Positions 56,716 through 64,000 of a stretch of 64,000 nt of DNA are shown here, one piece after another. Both the position numbers and the translations under genes were made by a program. Each line of letters begins with the position of its first letter. Position 1 is the first letter of the stretch. Below the pieces are notes generated by a model. It worked only from the letters and a program-made list of their open reading frames with translations, was not told the origin of the DNA and did no database searches. The stretch is from Dicyema japonicum (Eukaryota > Dicyemida > Rhombozoa > Dicyemidae). The DNA lies in contig RDEW01000031.1 of assembly GCA_011109175.1 (NCBI GenBank), positions 1 through 64,000 of the forward strand, written 5' to 3'.

Positions 56716-59141
56716 ATGATTGCTACAAAAGCTGTAGATAAGCATTATATTCCAATTTTCGGATTTTTTGTCATTTCCTCTGTAGCTTATAGAATTTCTA
56801 ATTTTTAGTTAGTTCTATGTGGATATGCAGCATACGCAGGAGTTCCTATGCGACTTTACAACGGATTCGATAATCTTGGGAACACGTGTGGACTGAGCGA
56901 TGATGTGAATAAGAATCGTAGCAAAATTAACGTTAGGAAACCAAAGTTGATTTTATTTTTGATGTAAAAGATATGCATTTTTCATGAATGTGTCAGATCC
57001 ATATAAATCAATACGAAAATGTGTCTCTAAATGCCCCGACTTGACAATCAAATCGATAAAAGATTTTCTTGACTATTCCTCCCAAAATAATTTTGAGCTA
57101 TGTCTAATTCCTCCTCCCCCAAACATTTCGACATCGCCTTATATTTACGGTGCCGGAGGTTTCTGTCCTGCTTTACCAATTCCTAAGAGGTCCTTAAAAT
57201 ATTTTGATTTCTTAGTCATGTCCTGAACGGTTTTTGTTTCCCCTCCACAGTAGAAATGTTAAATATGAGTTCGATTGCTAGAAAACGAATAATAAGCTTT
57301 CACAATTATCGAATTCCATTGAGATTCCAACTTATTTCCGATTTATTCAAGGGCAGTTCCCTTTTCGTCGGATTAAATATTTGCTCATTTTTGTTGTGCA
57401 TAATGTTTGGAGTTCTTTTGCATTTCAAAATATCTGCCGTTACTTGTATTGCCGCGTGGTTCACTCCGATATTCTATTTAGGTTTGCTATTTAAATTTAG
57501 TTTTTAGCTTCTTTGGAATTTATTTGTGGATACTAATCGCCTCATTACGCTTCAATTAACTTTAAAATTCAATATGGCATTCCGCTTTTGTTTAATCGAA
57601 GTTGTTCTCTGTCATTTACTACAATTTTGGCCATTATCGCATTATCCTATCGACTTGTAAGTATTATTTTCTAGTATGCGATATTTTATGCGTAAACTAT
57701 TTGTAATTAATCTGAAGTATCATATTTAATATGTAAATTAATTTTTAAAAAAACAGCTAGCTAATTGGCTACTCTCAAATTGAAAACACATTTCCTCAGT
57801 GATTAGTAAGGAAAGGGCGATATTCGCTTTAACAAAATAATATTTTGCAGTTAAAATGCGCAATTATTTTTATATTCTCCTTAAAATTATTTTTAGATTC
57901 TTATGTTTTATGCTTCGTATTCCACCTTTCGTTGGTACCCTGTCTTTAGCGAATTTTGCCACTTTATAATGATGACTGTATTTTCTCTCAGAATATCTCT
58001 GATGGTTATTTGCTTCTCTCTTCTCATAATTTTCTCCATTTTCTTCATTCTGTGGACTTTTATTTTTGTTTACCTCGGCTCGTCAAGTTTTATTTTTGCT
58101 AAAAGTTTAGTCGACATTGTCCCTTTGGAAGATGGAATTGGACTAAACCATTTGCAAGCAACCTTATATGGCTTGATTCATTTTATTTCATTTCTCTTAA
58201 TCACCTCATCTCTGGTAAACGTCCTGAGACTTATTGTGTGCGATCTTGTCCTCAATTGGTACTATCTAATGTACTGAGATTATATCTTATCGCTTTAGAG
58301 ATACTAATGATTGGCGATCAAATGTGGACTCTTGTGCTAAAAAAGTCTTTCATTTTTATTTCGGATCGGCTGTTGCTGCCACGTTTTATTTTTCAATCAT
58401 ACCATTCTGTCGTGGTTTTTTGATTATGATTCGAAAGCTGATTCCTAACCAGTATTTTATTTTATCTAACACATAGAATAAAAAGTTTTACATTTATCGA
58501 CCAAGTAAGCAATATAAGAAAAGATGTTTTCTTCTATATAAGTATTTTAATTTGAATTAACTGTAGTTTCGCAAAATCTTGGATTTTATGATGCTTTGTG
58601 TAGTGTAATATTATTTTTATATTTCAGGCAAACTCAGTCTCTAAAAAAAGTAGTAGTCCCTATAAAAGCATCGACGCTATTTTCAATAATTTTTTCGTAC
58701 TAATTACTCATCTTTCATCTTCCATCTTCAATCATGCTTCTGATATCTACTCCATTTTTCAAGGTTAGGTCGTTTCAATCTATTTTCAGTATTATTATTT
58801 TGATTCGCAATACATTTACACTCCTGTATTTTTTATTGTGATTTTTTGTAATTTTATGTTTTTGTCCTTTGTTGCGGCTGTTGAGGTTTATTCATGATTT
58901 ATCTTAGATGGTTTGTAAGGTGATTTTTGCCGCGGTTATAATTGATAATAATTTTAACTGTGGTCAATTTGATCAGCGCCATGTTAGGAATGATTTAATG
59001 GTTTTATTTTTTGATTTATTTAAGGAATGTATTTCAAGGCTTTATGCTTCAATAAAAGTCCATAAAAATGGAATTGACGCTAAAGATTTTGATCATAGAC
59101 TTCTGCAAAAATATAAATTTTCTGATAATTCGCAATATTGA
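56716..59141 (+). CDS. Choline transporter-like protein (SLC44/CTL family), multi-exon
   Basis: Exons in order show: KHYIPIFGFFVISS|LVLCGYAAYAGVPMR (TM1, then LYNGFDNLGNTCG, the family's YG-x-D-x-x-G-x-x-CG motif), IRKCVSKCPDLTIK, GGFCPALPIPK, hydrophobic spans (57256-57480; 57903-58270), a CTL core (FHFYFGSAVAAT, 58345-58385), TPVFFIVIFCNFMF and SFVAAVE|MVCKVIF, ending ..YKFSDNSQY. CTL proteins are 10-13-span membrane proteins linked to choline/thiamine-pyrophosphate transport. Clear tiny introns include 56783-56809 (27 nt), a 26-nt one near 57190-57215, one of 26 nt near 58765-58790 and a 22-nt one before 58908. One intron near 57660-57897 is about 240 nt. In two places (around 56960 and 58260) the frame does not join simply, so a deletion or an unusual splice is likely. 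Some exons between 58450 and 58740 are uncertain. Confidence 0.75.
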
Positions 59142-59204
59142 TGGAATTGTATTATTCAATAAATAGAGTTTTTCAATCTTTAAACAAGTTTCCTAAGAAT
59201 AATT

Positions 59205-59330
59205 TTTCGCAGCACTAAATTTTAATTCAGTGTTACGAAGCTATCGTCTGAAAGATAATAACTGAACGCCTCTAAGTTAGAATCCTGACTGGAACCAACG
59301 ATATTGTGCAGTGCTCTAATATTGCAATTA
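59205..59330 (+). rRNA. 28S rRNA 3' region fragment
   Basis: Contains ACTGAACGCCTCTAAGTTAG followed by AATCC, preceded by TACGAAGCTATCGTCTG, the highly conserved part near the 3' end of eukaryotic 28S rRNA (after the sarcin-ricin loop region). Upstream sequence that should hold the sarcin-ricin loop is not recognisable, and the following domain is AT-rich and unclear, so this is an isolated fragment, not a gene. It follows the transporter gene by about 65 bp. Confidence 0.8.
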
Positions 59331-61359
59331 TATGTTTTTATGCTTCCGTAGCCTTGGTGTCGAAGGCTATTCTAAAAATATTCACTCGTTCTAATATTTT
59401 TGATTTTATTAATCTTGGACGCATCCATATGAAGGAAATATTTGAAAAATGAAAAATTAATTAAACAACAGGTTACGGAATAGGTACTACCAGTCCGCTA
59501 GTTGGCCTGGACTGTTCATCCCGGTACCCCCTTTCCTTGTTGACCATCCATTTGCTGGTCTAGAAAGTTATACATCCTGATATGAATATCTTCCCTGACT
59601 GGCCTGACAAGTTTGTTCTTTTCCTCAGTCAGGCCATCGTACAGTTTCTTCCCAAGGGATAGTTTGATCGCCGCTCGCCTTGTTTTCTCTAGTTGAGCGA
59701 GGATTCTCTCTCGAGGGGTTGTAGAACCATCCCTCGCTTCCGTAAATAAGTCTGAAAGAATCACCTACGAAAGACAAAGATCATGGTATCGCCATTCAAC
59801 TTTAGGCTTCTAGTGCAGAACAGTGCTTGCACAGCCTTCTTCTTCGCTCTTCGATGTCCTTCAGGTATGATCCTCTCCCATCTACTGCAATCCCCAGGTA
59901 TTTCAGAGATGAAATTCTCGGTATACGAAGCGTGTAGGGCTCCTCGTGATGCCTACCCAGCCTGCTTACCCGTAAGTAATTGGATTTTCCGTGGAGAGTC
60001 TCAGGGCTCTCCGATCACACCAATCTTACTTTGTCGACAAAAGCTCCTACTCGCCGCTCTGAAAGGTACGCCCTTAAAGAAGAATCTAGGATTAAGATGT
60101 CATCCACGATCTCTGCGGCACTCCTTTTTAAACGATATACCATCAGAATATCTTCCACCGACTACTACATAAGATATCCTTTCAGTCAAATAGTCTCTCA
60201 ACCATAGGAACATTTGTTTAGATATCTTTGATCGTACAAGTTGACAAAATAAGGCTACGTGCCACACACTGTCGAACCCCTTCGAGATGTCTAGGCAAAC
60301 AAGGCTCAACTGACTTTTCTTCTCAAATGCATTTGTAATTTTGTAATTTAGTGAGTGAATACAATTTCCGCAAGATCTTCCCGAACGAAAACTCCATTGG
60401 TAAGGTCGTAGAAAATTACTTTCTTCTATATACCGATTCAATCTCTTGAATACAATCAGTTCCATAATTTTCGATGTAAAACATATAATGCTTATTGGTC
60501 TATAACTAAGAGGATCCTTCCTCGACTTTCCAGATTTGAGGATCATCTTCACAATAGAACCCTTCCATAGCGGAGGAACATGTCCGAGCTTAAAACTCGA
60601 GTTGTATATCTTTTGTAGAACAAATAGTAGTTCATCGGACTCTTAATGCTGTCAAATCCAGGACCCTTGTTCTTGCACTCGCTTATAGCATTTCTGACTT
60701 CTGTCAGAGTGATTTCCTCTCCCAGACTTTCCAGCTCGCCCATTGAGTAATCCATAAAATTAGATATCTCCTCTGAAAACTTCTCAGGTATAATACTAAG
60801 AGGGTCAACTCCCTGTATATTCTCTAGCTGTTTCCTGAACACCGAAAGTCTTCTTTCCAATGGAATTGTCCTTCCCTCGTGATCGGCCAGCACAATACTT
60901 TTCGCCTTTAAATTTCCATTAGTAAGCCTTCTGTACATTTTCCAGAAACAAGGGTTCTTTCAGTTAACTTTTGAGGCTGCATTCTTCAATTTATTCTCCG
61001 CAGCTACTTTCCAAGCTCTTTCCAATAATTTTTGAATCACAGAAATTTTGCTTTTCAGAGTTGTCCTGGCCCACAAATCTACACAACGTCTGTGCTTCGC
61101 CATCAGAGTATTCCTCTCGCGAATAAGATTCCGTATTGTAGGTGGACAAGACTGTTTGTTCTTCGAAAAGCTCTTGGAGTAGACCTTCTTTCCATACAAT
61201 CGCAGATACACCAGCATAATATTAAATAGTTCCCAGTTAAAAACGTCCAGCTCCTCTGACGTAGAAAAAGAATTAGTCCTCATTCGTAGGGTCTTCGACA
61301 AATAGTAGTAATAATGTCTCCAGTCAATCGACGAGGTATCATAATACAAGAAAATATCT

Positions 61360-61820
61360 TCAACAATATTCGGTTCCAGGTTTATCACCTCCTGTGGGAT
61401 GTGATCTTGGTCTGTCCACGTGATCCAGAAGTTGTGGAAACACTAGGACCAATCCCAGCACATCACCGCCATAGTGTGAGAAATGGTTAGGTTCCTCAGA
61501 CGTCAAGACTTCAACTCCAATTTCGCTTACCAGATATGCTAATAGTCGCCCGTCCCTGTTGTTTTTGCAACATCCATAGCTCGTATTCTTAGCATTCAGG
61601 CCTCCTACCAAGATCGACAATGGGTTTCTCCCGAAGAACTCAACAATTTTCGCAGAAGATCGAATAAATCCTTAGAGTATAGTCCTCCCACGTTTATCCA
61701 TGTCATTCCGCATTGTACATCGACGGACACGAATTCCGAATCGGCGGTCAATAAAATAGAGTCGTTCCGTGTTTGCAATTCTTTACGGAAAAAGATCGAG
61801 ATTCCAGTCCAGCCAGCCAA
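61360..61820 (-). pseudogene. Endonuclease domain of the Jockey-like element
   Basis: The frame 61820-61605 (GWTGISIFFRKELQT..VSVDVQCGMTWINVGGLY) and the frame 61620-61360 (ILVGGLNAKNTSYGCCKNNR then DGRLLAYLVSEIGVEVLT, EEPNHFSHYGGDVLGLVL). The catalytic GDFNAKH-type block is GGLNAKNTSYG (Asp and His both changed), and the final SD-H block is not seen. Inactive endonuclease. Confidence 0.7.
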
Positions 61821-62103
61821 TGCTCCATCTTTCCACTGGATGTCTACCTAGTCATATCCTTCCATAATATAATATTTTCCGTGTTTAAGTTTTGTCTCGT
61901 TGACTACTAAGACATCAACCTAGGCATTCCTCGCAAGTAGCGCTAATTTACCATGCCTTTTCACCAAAAAGCGGGCATTCACCAGCACTATTTTTAAATT
62001 ATTTTTCATAGTTTTTGTTGGTGGCCTGCGCTTTCCACAGCCAGGTCCGCCAAATTCCGTAAATCCACTTTCAGCAGTGTATATAGGTTGTTCAGACGTG
62101 CGA

Positions 62104-63071
62104 TTATTTACTTAGCTCCCGAGATACCGTCTCGGAAACTCCTGGCTTGCTCTGCTTAAGTTTCCGTGTAGCACTCCACTCCACCGACCCATCCTGAATA
62201 TGTGATGTGTTGGTCCACTTCATCTCTTGTGTTGGCTTGATTGCTTCCTTTCTAGACTCTGTCTGCATGGGAATCATTTTCTTGAATGCCTCTTTCATAG
62301 CAGGACATCCTTTGTAACGGGCATTATGTCTTTTTATTCCTCCACAATTAATACAATTTGTCTCCACGTTTGGAGAAAATTCACACACTACAAGGTCGTG
62401 TTCCCCTCCACACTTGAGGCACCTCTTCTTCATGCAATGTGCGGCGATGTGACCTGTGGCCTCCGAATTACTACTAACCGAGGCCTTCGCCATTGGCATA
62501 GGCTGCGATCCTCTTGACATTCGGGTTACCTACGAAGTTGAGGGAGCCATTTCCTGAAGGTAACCCAAGAGGTCGTCCTCACTTACCCAGAAAGGGATGT
62601 TCCTGAGGACAATCTCACACGGTCTTGTAAAGGAATGTTCTAAATTGGTGGTTGTCAGTTCCAAAAAGACAGGTCTCATTTATGGCCTCCATATAAATGG
62701 CCATGTGGAAACTGTCCCGGAAATCTACTCGGAAGGAGCCCGTCCTCTAGGCTCATCTTCAAAGATCCGTATTGGTCATAATATTGTAGAATATTCGCAA
62801 TTTTTATCGCACTCATAGTAGAATGAACTGTGATCAATAGAGTCCTGTTGTCTATAGGATCAGCTTTCATTGGTTCGTCCGTAGGTTTGGACACTTCCGT
62901 GGGGTCGTGTTTCGTAGGATCATTCGCAGGTTTAGCAGGTTCTGCATTATTCGGCGTCTTGTTATCCAAAACGAATGACTCAGCTGTAGCACTTCCCGGA
63001 GGACGAGAAGAGCTGCTGGCTTTCAATGTTGTGGCTTTCGTGGTCGTTCTTTTTCCTCTAGCAATAACCAT
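62104..63071 (-). pseudogene. ORF1 (gag-like) protein of the Jockey-like element
   Basis: Two frames. The first (63071-62676) is a Pro/Lys/Thr-rich N terminus (SSRPPGSATAES, KPTDEPMKADPID), then an RNA-recognition-like ITVHSTMSAIKIANILQYY. The second (62520-62104) has zinc knuckles HCMKKRCLKCGGEHDLVVC and CINCGGIKRHNARYKGC (CCHC-type; the second also has the GHxxxxxGC-like ending typical of LINE ORF1). They are separated by a frameshift around 62600. ORF1 proteins coat the element RNA and act as nucleic-acid chaperones. The shift makes this copy non-functional. Confidence 0.8.
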
Positions 63072-63079
63072 TAAAATTT

Positions 63080-64000
63080 TTTATTTTTTATTTTTATTTA
63101 TTTCTTTTTTTATTAAATAATTATGCGAATGATCCTACGAAACACGAATTTTAAGGAAAACGTAGGACGTATGTCCGAAGGCTACAGATATTACAAGGCG
63201 GGATGAACAAACATCACAGAGAGGTTAAGCATGCCTGACACTTATTTTTTAGCTTCTAGCACCTGAACAGCAAAAAGGCTGTTCGGATCGAATGTGTCCG
63301 TACACATAACATCCCAGACTAGAGTTCTCTTAGCTAAATCGCATGGATGGCCGTTCAAGACTAGTTTGTTAATACTTAACTTGAGATGTTGAGTCAGTCG
63401 CCATTTTCAAAAATTCAAAATTAGAAATTTCACATTTGCTCCTGTTCAATTCACGACCAATTTTAGACAAAGCGGAAATCATGTTTTTCTGAATCTAAAA
63501 GGCGGTATTTTGGGACCTCCAAGGATCGTATCGTTAGATACCAAAATTCAACAGCGAATAAAGAACATAGGTAATTTTAAAGAACATAGATGAAAGAAGA
63601 GGTCCTAACGGGTCTTTTATCTGGACTTTGGAGGACGAGGAAATTGTCGAGGAAATTGTCAATTAACAAAGGTGGACTAGACTCTATAGAATTAGGTGAT
63701 CCAACAGAAAATATCGGGCCTTCTGTCTATACAAGGCTCCAAAATATTATTCTTTCTTATATTGTTGAATGCGTTCTTGGAGTCTTACTTTAAGAGAAAA
63801 TTTTCGCGAGAATTTTGCGAGCAACTATTTTTGAGTTTTACAACCGAACTGTACTCTAACTCCGGCTTAAAAATGGCTTTGGGAATACACAGTCAGGAAA
63901 ATAGAAATTGTGCAGGCGATCATGCAGCCAATATTCTGAAGACAAGGGCGACTGCAGTTGGAAGACTTTGCCTCGCTTATTATCCATGGTGGACAGAATT
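63080..64000. other. Right end of window, no gene supported
   Basis: A 67-residue plus frame (63590-63793) and a following broken frame (about 63795-63985) could be the start of another RT (FARILRATIFEFYNRTVL), but no diagnostic motif confirms it. Confidence 0.3.

Larger units (their letters stand above)
59480..63071 (-). mobile_element. Jockey-like non-LTR retrotransposon, nearly full-length but inactive
   Basis: Order on the minus strand: ORF1 (63071-62104), endonuclease (61820-61360), linker (61388-60960), RT finger and palm start (60938-60100) and C terminus (59764-59516). RT landmarks: LSYRPISIICFTSKIMELIV, FRSGRSCGNCIHSL, SLVCLDISKGFDSVWH (first palm Asp, in LDISKGFD) and WLRDYLTERISYVVVGG. 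The GVPQG and YADD blocks between 60100 and 59990 are deleted or destroyed, so the RT is dead. The end ERILAQLEKTRRAAIKLSLG matches the LINE at 43.35 kb. The 3' end lies near 59460, about 130 bp from the 28S fragment. Confidence 0.85.

Noticed and set aside
59205-63071. R2-type 28S-specific insertion
   Set aside because: The neighbouring LINE has ORF1 and an apurinic-type endonuclease and runs opposite to the 28S fragment, unlike R2 elements.

Overview
This window is nuclear DNA from a eukaryote, most likely a small animal with a reduced genome. It is AT-rich and holds about ten host protein genes, one tRNA gene and a dense layer of broken transposable elements. The host genes are cut by extremely short spliceosomal introns, mostly 21-29 nt with GT-AG ends. 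Introns this short, together with metazoan-type genes (ARP3, cyclin H, NAMPT, beta-carbonic anhydrase, SLC44 choline transporter-like), recall what is reported for dicyemid mesozoans. Orthonectids or myxozoans are alternatives. This assignment is inference; no species marker was searched.

Host genes: a small PY-motif membrane protein (4.36-4.61 kb), two inverted copies of an HtrL/YibB-type gene (9.88-10.79 and 21.68-22.59 kb), a 52-residue tail-anchored-like protein (29.6 kb), ARP3 (30.37-31.84 kb), cyclin H (36.85-37.80 kb), NAMPT (38.6-40.3 kb, minus), tRNA-Pro(UGG) (46.72 kb), ATP synthase OSCP (50.96-51.69 kb), beta-carbonic anhydrase (56.0-56.7 kb) and, 34 bp further on, an SLC44-type transporter (56.7-59.1 kb). 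A short piece of 28S rRNA 3' end lies just after the transporter. Conserved families show recurrent one- or two-base deletions, which may be assembly errors.

Mobile DNA: the commonest family is a non-LTR retrotransposon whose protein starts with a PHD-like zinc finger (main copy 16.45-18.24 kb, minus). Its C-terminal pieces occur at more than ten places, and two loci (13.6-16.4 and 46.9-48.9 kb) share the same order of three pieces. Other non-LTR elements with gag-like, endonuclease and RT parts are at 11.5, 13.0-13.6, 27.4-29.3, 32.3-35.5, 42.8-44.9, 45.5-46.6, 53.0-55.8 and 59.5-63.1 kb. DNA transposons are a Tc1/IS630-type element (6.15-7.05 kb), three Tigger/pogo remnants, a ZBED-type hAT (43.41-44.71 kb) and a second hAT. 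A decayed retroviral-type integrase occurs twice. Two short dispersed families are defined: a tRNA-derived SINE (SINE-A) with an insertion proved by a 16-bp target duplication, and 'family C', which shares a terminal hairpin with the LINEs.

The most useful new observations are the LINE/SINE 3' hairpin with compensatory changes, the SINE-A family, a 2A-like motif at the start of one LINE endonuclease, a repeated 3' splice site-like AG 3-10 nt before several start codons (possible spliced-leader acceptors), and the tiny introns themselves.
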